A stretch of 64,000 nucleotides of DNA, taken from contig NC_135782.1 in the NCBI RefSeq assembly GCF_028453695.1, forward strand, positions 6,324,001-6,388,000, written 5' to 3'. The notes below the pieces were generated by a model that ran no database searches, had not been told where the DNA came from, and saw nothing but the letters and a program-made list of their open reading frames with translations. The position numbers were made by a program, and so were the translations under genes. Source of the DNA: Augochlora pura (lineage: Eukaryota > Arthropoda > Insecta > Hymenoptera > Halictidae). Below, in pieces: positions 11,600-24,561 of this stretch (the stretch's first letter is position 1; every line of letters starts with the position of its first letter).

Positions 11600-13500
11600 T
11601 TTCGTTACGGGTTATTGGAAGATTCGCCAATTAGAACGCACAGTCTCTCCAACGTCCACGTTTATTCTAATCAGTTCACGCTCGCTCTCACGTCCATTAA
11701 ATTTGGTTAAATAGCGAATTTCGCTGATACAATTTTTGCGCGTTGCCAACATATATGGCAAGAAAACGAAACTCGTAACGCGTCCACGAACACGTTACCA
11801 ACATCAGGCAGTGCATCAGAGAATTTCATAATTCTTCCGAAATTTTAGAACCGATCATAACACTTAAGTATAAAAATCTGTTTAATAATTAAGATTTTAA
11901 TGTTCTGTTCATTTCAACTTCTTCCTTTGTAAAATTGCTTTTCGTCGTTCAACGAAATTATAATGCCACCATCAAGAAGGCTTTCAAACACTTTCGTCAC
12001 AGCACCAGTTGCATCGTTGTAAATTTATTAATTGTTCTAGAATTGTACGTATCGAAATATTTCGTCTAACACTTTTTTAACAGTTCAAAGAATTAAATCT
12101 ATACTAGCTCTAAGTAAATTTTGTAAGTTCTGTATAAATTACTTTAGCATTGAATTGACAATGTTGTTTCGGTACTGATTGTCACAATAAAAAATGTGTA
12201 CAGTTTCTTCTCTTTTTCAAACGTTGTTAATAATATATTATTTGCAAATATATCTGTTTCAGGTTTAATACGAAATTATTTAATTTCACGGAATACAATA
12301 ATTTCAAAATCTTCAACATTCGAGTACAGAAGTGGGATTAAATGAAACTGGTCAGTCTGCTAACTTCATGCTGTACATTTGAGTTTGAATTCGAATCTGA
12401 CCGATTTATAATTTAAATATGCCTGTGACTTTGACAATTCATATTTTTAAGTTTTAGCGCCTGAAGTTTCAGTAATACGATAATTAATTGAAAATAGTAT
12501 TTCGAACTTTTTCAAGGAATCGACGCGATGTTATTTAAAATCAATTACAAATCGCATCGAAACATTTACGTGGACGAGGAAATGAAAGGCTACAGATGAA
12601 TGTTGAATTAAATAGGTATTAATTTAATCACATATAGTTACAATCACACATGTTTTTACATTATATACGCAGAGCTTTCTACTTCCAGAAAAGACAAGAT
12701 AATTGCTATTCTACGGGACGATGGTTACAGCTGGAATTAAGAACGGACGGTGTGCATCTGAATCTCATTTCCGGGACTAGGAGACTGAATAGATACTATA
12801 CTGTTGTGAAGACGACGCCATTCACACTATAATAAACGATAATCCTGCCGTTGAATTTATTTTTTCATAACGGTTCCGATGCTTTCTGCGGAATTTCGTA
12901 CTTGGTCATTAAAAAAGAAAATGAAAAAACAAAAAAGTAATAAAACGAAGAAACATGAAAGTGCATAGAGAATAATTATATACAATGTAATAATAGCCTC
13001 GCGTGAAGTTGAATCGCGTCGAAGGGTAACAGGAAGTTGCGATGTGGTCTCCTCGTGACGAAACGGGTGCGCATCGAGGCGCAACGACGAAAGTAACGTT
13101 CCTCCATGTATGCAACTATGCATTTCTGTCCAAATGCTTTTTATCTCCTCAACGATATCTTGCAATTGCATTTCGATTTCATTTTTGCGGTCAATTTTTT
13201 TTCGAAATCGATCTTTCTGCGAATCCGAACATCTCTCGTCGTACCTAGCCGACTCGTATAGCGACTTCCGGCGTCGCTAAAAATCATTGTGAAATTTGTC
13301 ACGAGTAAATGCACTCTCGATGTTTTAAATCAAATGATAATCTCCGAATTCTGGAATAGCTTTGACTCTAATTGTTATTTTTTTCGTTATAGCTACTCAG
13401 AGGAAACGAAATGAAAGCCGGAGGACAGAGAAAGCGTTTTTTGGGGAAAGCGATGGATGCTTTTCAGGTTCACGAGGGCCACATGTTCTTGCGTTAGGCA
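11600..13500. other. Intergenic region between myotrophin and the SVWC gene
   Basis: Contains the myotrophin promoter side (11600-11850, CpG-bearing) and then AT-rich sequence. From about 12.9 kb the base composition shifts to GC/CpG-rich. Short frames here (for example 12650-12832 and 12857-13171) are low-complexity or overlapping on both strands and are not supported as genes. Confidence 0.4.
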
Positions 13501-16500
13501 TTAGGCCTTTGCGGGTGCAGGCTCCGATGCTTTCTCATCTTCTACGATCTGCGTGGGCGGCGGCAGAGTTGGGATCTCCGGGTACTCCAATTTCGCTCCT
13601 TCCTCGCATTCGAAGATGGGACAACAGTCGGGGAACGATGCGGTCTTGTTCGTCTTCTCGGACAACTTGCATTTCGGGTTGGCCTTCGGCAGCGGTCCAC
13701 AGTCTTCGACTAACTCGAACAAACGGCCAGAATTGTCATCGGCTGGCACACAAGTCGAACGACCGCAGAAAGGTGTCAGGTCCCATGATTTCGTTGGTTC
13801 AATGGTGGCGCATCTTGTCGAGGCGAAGCACATGCCCGGGAAATCTATAGAAACAGACAGATTTATAGATGACTATCTGACGGAACGACAAAAAAAGTGA
13901 TAAACGTAACGATAGACGAATTCTTCGCTAAACTTTTATTCTAGCGTTAACAACGTCCGAAGACTGCTCGAATATTTTACACGAGGCTAGTAAATGATGT
14001 TTTCCGAGAGCTTCGCAAACCCCGCAATGCCTCACAAATTTACGATTGTTCTGTTACGTAAACGACGCGTTACTCTTACCCCGATATGTACATCGTAACA
14101 CTAGCGCGGTCTCATTGTCGGCAATTCGTAGATTATGGAATACATGTGTGTTCCGGAATTACATAAATTATATTACATAAAGAAAAGTTTTGACTGATGC
14201 GTTCCGTTTACCGGAGCACTAAATTGTCTTACGCAATACGACGGTGTTTCGCGCGGCAGCAACTAACTGGGACTCTCCTAGCGAGGAAAGAAAGGTGTTG
14301 ATATCTTTCGATCGATTCGTGGGACTTTGAATTTTGTCGGAGGAGAGACACGACTGTATAGAATTAACGATTCTTTTGTTATTTTCAAGAGTGTTGGCAG
14401 CTCGATCTGATAGCCTTCACGAAATGAGAATTTAGAAAGCATATAAGGGTTTAACGAAGTTTAATGTTCTGTTTGCGCTACATCAGTGCGAGGGAATTTC
14501 GAAAACACTTGGCATTCCGAGTGAGTCACCGGCCGGATTTTCACCGGTAAAAGTAAAATCTCATCGTATATGAGCAACGGCTCGCGGAGATTGCATTTCT
14601 TTGAGAATGTTGTCGCTGGAGTGTGCACGATGCATGAGTGTACATCAGCATTATACTGCTAGCTAGGATCCCGGGCTAACTGTGAAAGGTGTCGTTACTT
14701 TCTAATGCATGCGCGTGTGCGAGACAAATCGTTTTAACAAGCATCTCGTCATGCCTTTTGACGCTACACCGCGCTGTCTTGGCATCAGCAATGTTCGAAG
14801 CAACCCATACCGTAGGGGTTGCGCCGACAAAATGGCGATACTCATTTTTTGCTTTAGATATTGCAAAGTTCTTAATTGTTTAGCGATTGTCACGATGACA
14901 TATTTTAAACAAACACGTAAAATTAATTTTGCAGAAGCTAAAACAGAAATTGACTGAGTTTTTATTTGAATAGTTAGAATCGCCGGGAACTTTCCGAATG
15001 ACTCAATTCGATTATCTTCAACCTACTGATACAGAATGAGGAGGCGTTCGTCTACTTTGTCCGTGCATCCGGTGTCGCACGTTTCTCGCGCCAATCTTTT
15101 TCCGAACTTATGCTACATAAGACTTATGGCATTATAGCTCGCGACAGGAGCGCCTACCGTGACTGCGCGATTTATATATCGTCGACAGGACGATAAAGTT
15201 TTTTTCGCTGGTAATTCGCCCATTAGAATTTTCAAGGAGAAACACTTTCACTGTCGCTCCGTACATAGTGCCGCGTAATTTTCGCAAACTCTAATTGAAT
15301 CACTGTACAAAACATGTGTTGTAGCAGCGAGAAGTTGAAAATAAGGCGAGAAACCGCATAGCGCTCGCCTACTTCGGCGTACGTGATTTATTTAAACAAT
15401 GACGTGTCTGTTACCGTTTTCTCAATGCCGCATCGTTACCGTCGAAGGTTTCACGTGACGGACGCCCACGTCGCGGCATGGTGCCATAAGCTATAGCACC
15501 GATTCTCGTAGAAAACCTGAATCATGCGTAAATGAATCGACAGGTCTCGCGGTGTCACGGTATCGGTTCTCCGCCTGTCGAACTCAATCGCCTTTTCATT
15601 GAATACATCTATTCATTCGTGATTACTAGAATGCGGATCTTTGTGCGCTTTTACGGCGTTTTTGAAAATGCAAGGAAACGTACAAATGAACGCATAAAAT
15701 GGGTCCAATACCATTTTTCTTTCCTGTTTACAATAAATAATTTTATAAAAATTGAAAATATGTACAAAAATCCACAGTCTACTAATTACTTCTCTCTGAA
15801 TTCTTTAAAAATGGGTACACCTGCTTTCCAATCATTTGCCATCGACATTAAACGAAACTTGTACGGATCACGCGAATTTTCAAAAATTGTCCGGGCGCGT
15901 TTTCAACGCTTTCCGAACATACTGTTTACATTTCGCAGCAGCGAGAAATTTTGATTTTATAACAAGATAATGTAGAAATTGCAGTAATTAATGACCGTGT
16001 TTTGTTATCTTGCAACACGCGCGCCGAAGGATCCGAAAGCGACGACGAATTAGAAATGGTCGCCGCCAGGTGAATCGTAATTCTTACGGATCATTACACG
16101 AGACGGAAAGTGTTTAAGGAAGCGGTGAAATATGATTCTCGATCAGCTAAGACTTTCACCGACATTAAGACTTATCGGACTCGTCCGCTACCGTGGGTCA
16201 GCTTTCGTGTCAGCGGGTGTAACGTTACATTTGTGGACTTCAGCTTCCTCTTGCGTGTATAGACAGGTTTCCGGTGCATAGTTACAGCTTCCAGAACATT
16301 TAGTACTGAATACAACAATGAGTAGGATCTTTATGCAAACTGAGAATCGTCTGCAACAATTGCAAGAAACGGGAGCCAAGTGTAACACTTCTCTTTCCTT
16401 AAATAATTTTAATCAATTGGAATTGATACCAAATTGATTGATATCAACGTTGTTAGTCGCATTTAATCTTTTCACTAAATGCATAAAATCCGCAGTCTGG

Positions 16501-19500
16501 CGAAGAGTAACTTGCATTTGTATCGAATCAAATAATTATTTAAGATCGCTGCAGACAAACTTTCTTCATCGGATAATAAATGGAGAAATTTAATACCCAG
16601 GTACTGTAGTTACAAAAGCATGTCTCCAGCATCCAAATATGAAGCGCGCCCGTTGTCGCTCGTTAAGTACGTAAGCGATAAGTCACAGACAATCGCGGTA
16701 ACTATATCCCCGCCGTCTGTCTATTCATTCGACGAATCCGCGAGTTATCTTTCCGATAAATACATGACATTACCTCGTAATTGTGTGTTATTTTGCGAAG
16801 ACTCGACAACGCGTGTCGCCTTTCGAAAGTTTCTCAGACGTCGGCCTGGCGATCGTGTGATCGCCGGTTGCACGACACCAAGTAATCGAAGGGTAAACGA
16901 TTGTCCCAAGCGTTTCTTTAATTGAGGACGCGAGACCGTGTTTCGCGGATTCTCATTCGGGTCCCACTTTCGGCGCGACCCAACCCACGGGGGGGCCTAC
17001 TTTCCGCGACGATTCTCGATCGGAACGGGTACACGTATAAGTTCGTGATCGAGAAACTTAACTCCGACGAGGAGTTTGCCGTTCGAAACGATCGGCTGTT
17101 CGCATGGAACGATAAAAATTGGGAACATTCGAGCAGAATTGTTTCGGAGTTCTTTCGATGCCTCGATCTCCGTCTGCTCGTCGGTTGTTTCTTCTATAAA
17201 CGCGGGTCTCCGATTACAAAAGGATACGCAGCGTTGTGTGCACCTTACGGTAAAAGTTTCGTAACGTGGTCTAATCTCATTATCCTTATTCCGCGCGCGT
17301 ATAAATAGCGTGTCCTCAGCGTGTCCGAGAGACACGCGACACCGTACATACATGTACGTGACGCCGCGTTCGGGCCCGGAGCAACTAGGCTGATTCGATC
17401 ATTCATCGGAATCCAGGGCCCGGAGCGAGAAATACGGAGTATCTGGGCCAGGGTGCCCGATCCACGATATCTTCTACCCAGAATTGGCAAGGACGCGGTC
17501 TCAGAATCTCCGGCCCTCGAATCATGAAATCAATTAACGCGATACCGATCGGCGTTCTCTTTCTTATGGCACTTAGCGTGCCATATCTTATCGACGACAC
17601 TCCTTCTAATTCCAACACTTGGCGCACAAATGTCAAACATCCTTTTCGGATAAACGATCTCATACAATCTCAATTCCTCGGTTAAGCCTTCACGCTCGAG
17701 TAAACAGTTTCAGGGCTTAAGAGAGCATCGGCTTTTAAAACCGTCTTTTTAAGGATTCATGGAGGAGGCCGTCCGTAATTCTGGACTCTACGTGTAGAAA
17801 ATATGAATTCTGACGTAATGCTCTTTTCAAAGAATTATCCACTCTTGTATCTACTCTTTACCTCGAGAGGAATTCGTTGAAAGATAATCTCGATTCTACA
17901 AAGTATCTAAGACGGTGCGACATTGTTTCGCGGCGAGGTACACACGATTGCATGGCTCAGACTTTGAAGAAGATCCTGGAAACAGTGCCGCGTGTTCTTG
18001 CTCCTTGCAATCTTCAGCTCTAGATAATCCAATACATAATTATTCTATCAGTTTTGAATGAAAAATTTCTATAAACCGTCTGCTTCCTCATCTCGAGAAT
18101 TTGAATAAGTCCGCTCCGCTTTTCGAACGCAGAAAATCCGCATTCTAATGATCCGCCGCGCCGCTACAATTGATCGTTCTCTATCTCGTAAAAGGTAATT
18201 CACCTTGGGTGCCCCGCCGGTCGACTCACCTGTCCGCGAGGCGCCTAATAAAGAAGAATCAGGAGAAAAGACCGAGATCTCGGGATATGGTCAAGAGAGG
18301 AACCCGTGTCGGAACTTTCACGGTTTGTCGATCTCGTGGCGACGTTTCCTATTTATCGGCTCGGCCGAAATCGTGTTTTCGCGTAACGGTGAATCAGGAA
18401 TCCAGGACCACGCCTGCCTGTTCCTGGACAATCGTTATTCTTTTCTTTGGGGAAGGGAGGTTTGCCTTAGCTGGCGCAGTTACGGTTCGGCGGGCAACGT
18501 GATGAACGACGCCTGAACACAATGGCAAAGCAACGAGTGTCTGTTTTCAAGGACCGCGATTAATTGCGAGTGGAAAGCTTGGGAGACAGGAGTGGTTAAC
18601 AGAATCGATTTAGCCAAGTGTCGTCAGCGGTTTTCTGCGGTCGTGCCAACCCTTCCACGACACTTGAGCCGAATCGTCCTAACGTTAACCCCTTCATTTT
18701 ACATCGTTAGGTGTCTTGTACAAAATTCGAAAGAAATTGCTGAGCGATATGGGGGTAGGAATTAATCTAATAAAGAGAATTACTTTCACGGTTTTATAGA
18801 AAAATAGTGTAACTTAATTTGCACGTCATGATTCCCGGACGTTTATGTTGGTCTTTCATTTAGGTGAGTAGATCGGTTGTACAAATCAATGAACTGTCAC
18901 TTCGAGAAACTATTATCTTCACGCTCCGGGTGGCAAGAATCGTTTCGCTCTCGGGACAAGCGCGCGGCGTTTCTCGCGACACGATTCGCCCCGGTGTTTT
19001 TGCAAAAGAAAGGGAGTCTCCGTCGGTCACGCCGTTAATAATAAATCGTACGAGGTGCAAAACACGGAAGAAGAAAGTGGAAAACAGGAAATCGGCTCGA
19101 TCTCAAATGTGGAATAAATGAATCTGTTTATCGGGCAAGGCTACGTCCGACCGGTTCGATCATTCCGGTTTGTCCTTAGAATCCAATAGAATCCGTGGAT
19201 TTGTTTTGCACGATAGTCAACCGATTTTCTAAAATAACACCTTATCTGGCCCCCTTGTCGTTGAACTTTTGGTATTCTACAGTTTGAAATTTTTTTCGAA
19301 ATCTAGTGCATGTTAATTTCGATTTGCTGGATTTTACATGCATATATAAAGAGAGAAACTTCGGCACGAACACAATTCGAGCTACCAAGAATTATAGAGA
19401 AAGAAACTGCCTTTTTTAAGAACAACGATGAATAATCTCTTGAAGTAGTAGTTGTTGTTGAAGATTTATTAACTTCCGTTTTACAGATTTATTAACTTTG

Positions 19501-20168
19501 TACTACAAATTTTGTCGACTTATCAATGATATGTGTCATAACGTTACGTAACGAAGGCATTAAACAAATTAAAAGAAAACTCTACATTCTTCTGCATTTA
19601 TGTCTAAACGTAACACGCGGATGGTCCACTTCTATTCGATCGAATTTTCAAGCCATTCGAAGGTTTATCGGAACACAAAGTTAACGTTGAAACGAAAACT
19701 CAGCTTATGAGTTCCTTTCATTTTTCGCTTCAATATGTCATAGCACGTGTATATGGGTCAAGGTGCGTTAACCATGTGAATCTTATCTCCAGGCCCTTCA
19801 AAATACCAAGTACCTTCTATGAAACGGCTTACCGTAAAATATTTCCGACAATTGTTAAAGACCGCGACTTTTTTCAGAGCGAATTGACCGATCTTCGTAG
19901 ATCTGTTCTACCGATCAAGAACGATAAAGAGGATTCGCCGGTTGAACAGGCAGCCAGATATATCCTCTTACAGGCGCAAGAGTGGCAAGGGTCGCGAAGG
20001 GAGTCAGATTTCGCGGGGCACCGAAGGGAGAGAACGAGCTAGGAAGAACTTACCGCGAAGAACGTCGGCAGGGATCAGTCTCCTGTACGTTTTGGGTCGT
20101 TCTTCCTCCTTCTCTTCAGCGGCGTAGACGACCGCGGCGACGAGCAACAAGACCGGCAACAGCTTCAT
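13501..20168 (-). CDS. Secreted single-domain von Willebrand factor type C (SVWC) protein
   Basis: Small secreted protein of the arthropod SVWC family, which includes the antiviral cytokine-like Vago; members respond to immune, nutritional or environmental cues. Two exons: 20168-20054 (signal peptide MKLLPVLLLVAAVVYA, then EEKEEERPKTYRRLIPADVL) and 13844-13501 (domain and tail), joined D|FPGMCFASTRC in phase; 459 nt, 152 aa. The intron is 6.2 kb. Cysteine-rich order: C(x5)C, PFCGRSTC, VEDC, NPKC, PDCC, FEC. This gives nine cysteines where the usual SVWC pattern has eight. After the domain comes a short Pro/Glu-rich tail (PEIPTLPPP). The start is the ATG at 20168 in context GTCGCCATGA. Which SVWC subgroup it belongs to cannot be decided from sequence alone. 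Confidence 0.9.
13845..20053. other. 6.2 kb intron of the SVWC gene, GC/CpG-rich
   Basis: Bounded by GTAAGT (donor 20053) and TCTATAG (acceptor 13845). Much of it is near-balanced in base composition with many CpGs, unlike the AT-rich gene-dense flanks. Frames up to about 160 codons occur on both strands (15532-15954, 16922-17308), as expected where TAA/TAG are rare; none shows a known domain or splice partner. I see no nested gene, RNA gene or clear transposon. Confidence 0.5.
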
Positions 20169-20279
20169 GGCGACAGTTGGTTGCAAGTGTGGTGGAGGAT
20201 CGACACCGGCGAAGATCGAAGAAGGAGGAAGGTGGTGAAAGAAAAAAAAGGAAAAATATGTAGAGTCCTCGTGTACCGA

Positions 20280-20325
20280 TTAAGACTGGTTGGGCCCGAT
20301 TCTCTTGCCGGCATTTTATAGCTGC
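20280..20325 (-). promoter_or_regulatory. TATA box and core promoter of the SVWC gene
   Basis: On the minus strand TATAAAA lies at 20320-20314, flanked by GC-rich sequence, about 150 nt upstream of the ATG at 20168. Transcription would start near 20287, giving a leader of about 120 nt. A strong TATA box fits an inducible or tissue-specific secreted-protein gene and contrasts with the TATA-less housekeeping genes around it. Confidence 0.6.
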
Positions 20326-23300
20326 CCACGGGGCGGGGTCCTGTGGTCCCCACCAGACATTATGGTCTCTCACCTCTTGAACCACCAGTCACCAAAGAAT
20401 CGTTCCCGTCCGAAGCTAGATCGTCGTCGACAACACACGCGCATACATGCACGGCCAGCAGGGACCGATGATTCCTGCCGGACGGTCCCCGCCGCGGCGC
20501 GGAGTCATCGGCACGAATCATTCGGGTCCTACCGCCTGGCCCTGGTACATATTTACTCGGCGAGCGGGCGCGACGCACACGGATGAATTATGGAAATCGA
20601 ATCGAATCCACGACCAATGCATTCGGCTTGTCCGAGATACATAAAATGACGAAGTGGGTTACCATTCGGTGTACGGGTTCTCTTCGTTCTCTTTTTTGGT
20701 CCTGCCATATCTAGCCTCCCCGAGGCGCCATTAATTGAATCATCCGGACCGTAGGAAAGTTTCGGTCACCTTCGGCGTACACCTTTTTTTTCTTCCTCGG
20801 GTGTCGTAATGGTCGCATTGTAATGTTATAATCGAGGTGCTCTTTTTTTTTTCGTCGATTGGATTCGGCGGAGACTGTGAGCTATTCGGTCGAGTCATTA
20901 ATAACTTCCGATGCAGCTTGGTAGGATCTATTGTTCGTGTCTGCCCACCGTGAGTCGCCGAGGCAAACGAGTTCTTGCTGGTAGAGAAGGGTTCAAAATA
21001 AATAAAATAAGAAAGTAATAAGGATAGACGAAAAAAAGGGGACAAAATAATAGTCTGATAAAAAATCAAAAGTCATTTAAGATTAACGTAACAGTTGAGA
21101 GAATTTCTGTAGCAAAATTGTCGTCACGTTTTATCGATACGAAGAAAAGGAATATAATTCTTCTCGTAATTTATGAGAAGCTAATGAGACTTTCTCTTCG
21201 ATCTATCGGCTTCTTTTTTCGATGGATAAAATGTATAAAGTGCGCGTCCTAATCGCGAGCTGAGTAGCCGAACGATTCCTGAAAACCACGCTTTCAGCGC
21301 TATCCGAAGTATGAGGCAATCTGTACGTCGACTGTACCACCAGCGTCCATAAGTCACCGGACACCTGGTTGCTCTAAAGAAAATGCAAATTGTGATGTGG
21401 GGTACTGGCTCGTGAGGCAATCTCACTAGATTGTTTTATTTTTATGTAACTCGATGGCTCCCGTACACATATCGAACAACGGTCCGCCTTTCACCAAAAT
21501 TGCTTTGAAAATTAGAGAATGATAACGAGCTGCCGGTTATACAATACTCTCTGTCACAATGCAATTAAAACACCACGGCAATAACCAAACGAGAATATGG
21601 AAGGAAAGCGTGCCGAAAATCGAAGAAGAAATAATACAATTAGGAGAAAAACGTTCTTTGAAGCTGAGACCCAGACGATTTCTATACACACTGCGAGGAC
21701 TATTCAGCAAAGTGACTAAAAATCAGTTTCCACAAACAAATACTATCGGCGTTTCTACTTTCCCAAAGAAAGTTACGTGGGTCGCTAAATCTGCAACTTA
21801 TTTGTACATTTTTCCACGATTTTCATGGCTGCGCGTCGAACTAAACGAATCGTCCTCGAAGCAACTGCAACGGGTATCTCTTCGTCCTAGCGCCGACAGA
21901 ACAATGTTATCTTCGCGCTATTTTCGCGTCTATAAAATGATTCATAAAAATGAGAATTTACATAAAGATCCGTAACTGAGATAGAGGAAGTCGAACGGTC
22001 GAAGAAGCGGTGTCTCGAGCGGTCTCGTTTGATCAAGATCTGTTGTTCGTCCTCGTATCCGTTCGGATAACGGAGGTTCTCTTATGGCGGGCAAACAAAG
22101 GCGACTGACGACATTCGTGGCAGCGTCACGCGACTCGAAACGTATTGCACAAGGAAGAGAGCCTGGGCGAACTCGTTTCCCTTTCGTTCCTCGTCTCGAC
22201 GTGTTTACACGTGACGCGGCGCTCGACGAAGAATATAACTGAATCTTTCCGTGGCCGTCGCGCCTCTCTCGTGAAATCCTGATTACGAACGGCTGTAAAA
22301 GCGTATCGTCGTCCGCGAGCCTAATTAGACTCAATTAGGAGACCCGCGGTTCGCGAAGCTCTAATGATTCGGGCCGCCTCGGGTCGGCCGGCGCGCGACG
22401 AGAATGGCAAGAATTACCTGGAAATCTATTGTAACGCTGCATGCTTGCTCGTCGCTTTCTGAATAATTCCCCTTTTCGAGAATCCGCGATATGGACACTG
22501 TTATTTGCTAATTAGATCGTTCCTCAGGGTAAATATTCTTCCTAAGGGCTGATTATTATGAAAGCTCTTAAAGCTCTTATTACGATATAGACCGTGTTAA
22601 AGAAAACGTTTCATTTCGCTGTAAATAGCTTTAAGATACGATCCTTTATACTTAATGAATACGGTACTAATTACAAACGGTGTTATATAAATACGGTGTT
22701 AATTACAAACTTCAGTTAGGATTCGCTTCCGACTCAAATGTAACCCTACCCCTATACTTAAGTGATCGGCAACTGTAGACTGGTTGTATGTAATATTGTA
22801 ATACCCAAGAATATCTTGATAAATGAAAAAATTATGAAATGATAATAATAGTATTGTTTATAATAAATCATGTTGCTACCAGATTGGAAATTTTTAACGA
22901 ATCGTCGGATAATAAGTTCGCTAATGATTCTACGAGAAACTAGATTGGAAGGATGACCCGTAAGAAATGAAATAATGAAGACCGGAAACGGTTTACGGTT
23001 CAATGCAATAATGTCGATGTTTCCACAGCGTGCTTGGGCCACGCTCGCCGGCAAACTTTCGCTATTTCGTTGAAATAACTTCTCTTCGGGTAGCTTTGCA
23101 TGCGACTATATGCATGCCCAGTACCGAGCGCATGTGTGCCCCGTATGAAAAACCGTCGTCCGACGTGCAAGTAGACGAGCAATGGCTCCGAGAGTTTCTT
23201 CCTGTCCGTTCGAAGCAACAAGTAGGAAGGAATCGAGCCGGTGTTGCTGTACGGTCAATAACCGTTGCGCAACAAGTTCATCTAATTTATGGGAAACTTT

Positions 23301-24336
23301 AACGGTAGCACTGAGCGGCGGTGCTCAAGCTATGATTAAAAAATAACGGAAACGTTTCACCGGTGCCGGAACGAGGAGAACCGAAACTTCATCCTAGATG
23401 CATCGTTCAGTTTACACGGTACAATAAAAACAGGAGATCTACATTGTTGAAATGCATGTCGGAAGAATGGTGTGTATCCTGTTCACCGATATTCCCGGCG
23501 ATTTTCTAAAAATTAAGCATCGCTGCACAAAATGGCGATGCAAAAAGATCCTCGGTCTACATATCAACAACAAATGCGCTCGAAATAATTTAATTGGGAA
23601 GTGAAAAAACGAAGAATATGCAAACACTCGCAATGTTTATCGCCGGAGTAAAAAGACAACGAATAATGAACAAAAAGTCGCTATCCCATTGTGCATGACC
23701 TGCGCCTCATTAATTAGCAACCTCCGTTATCCCTTGCTCGCGAAAATATTCTACTACACTGCACTTTCCAATTATTTTTTGCTAGCAAGATCGGCTGGTT
23801 CTTTATTAGAATGTTCTGTTCGCGGAGCAATAAAAGGTAAAAAGAGAGACCGACAGGGAGAGAGAGGGAGGAATAAATTTTCTGTTCGCACGGAAATTAA
23901 TTATCAAGACGAAACGGAGGAGCACGGTCCGGGGGCATAAAATCGCGAGAGATAGGAAAGCGAAGGAGAAAGGGAAAGTTGCCCATCGGCGTCCTTATCC
24001 CAGGTGAAGAGACTGTAACCTTCTGAATCACCGGCACGGAGCAAGTTCGTGGAATTTCAAGCGTAACACAGTTCGACATCATCCTGGACACCGCATCTCT
24101 CGCAGATGCTGCGCGAAAGCATATTCTTCCTGCAAGCAGGATTTCGGTGGAAACGGCAACGCAATCCGATCTTCCCGGAATAGGCAAGTCTCAAATCAAG
24201 ACTTTCGTATTATACGAGTCTTAATGTCTGGAAGCTGCAGCTTGCAACCTCAGCAATACACTTTGGAGTTCCACCTTTTATTTGCTTCTATCTCTACTTC
24301 GAGCTTCGCTTCAATGTTAACAATTTTCTCTAAACA
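20326..24336. other. Gene-poor intergenic region, first part
   Basis: CpG-bearing, mixed-composition sequence upstream of the SVWC promoter. The longest frame (21559-21975, plus) shows no domain, signal peptide or splice context and is rich in Lys, Arg and Ser as expected by chance. Possible distal regulatory sequence for the SVWC gene; no individual site can be defended. Confidence 0.35.
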
Positions 24337-24561
24337 TTAACACTAAACCTGCAGTGTATCAAAAGTATCGAATACGTGTTGCTTTGTAAAAATGGTAAGA
24401 CTGAATTTATTTAGACTTATTACAATTTTGATTACAATGAATGCTTGGATCAAGAAATGTATTCGAACATTTACTATGAAACAGTCCTTATAATTTCAGC
24501 CATTTTAAAATATAAAATGTCGAACCGGTCATATTGACCAGCTTGGTAGGTTCAGTGTTAA
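24337..24561. mobile_element. 225-bp piggyBac-like MITE with TTAA ends
   Basis: Starts TTAACACTAAACCTGC and ends with the inverted copy (reverse complement TTAACACTGAACCTACC); the first 13 positions differ at one base. TTAA at both borders is the target site used by piggyBac transposases. It has no coding capacity, and the interior is AT-rich. It is a nonautonomous element, or two ends left by internal deletion. Confidence 0.72.

Noticed and set aside
13362..13900. Plus-strand ORFs of 162 and 115 codons
   Set aside because: They overlap exon 2 of the SVWC gene antisense; its cysteine-rich minus-strand frame explains the open reading on the other strand.
16620..17663. Several overlapping ORFs of 80-128 codons on both strands in the SVWC intron
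   Set aside because: The GC-rich block lowers stop-codon frequency; no domain, splice partner or codon preference for one frame was seen.
21559..21975. 138-codon plus-strand ORF
   Set aside because: No signal peptide, membrane segment, motif or exon context; composition is chance-like and it stands alone in the desert.
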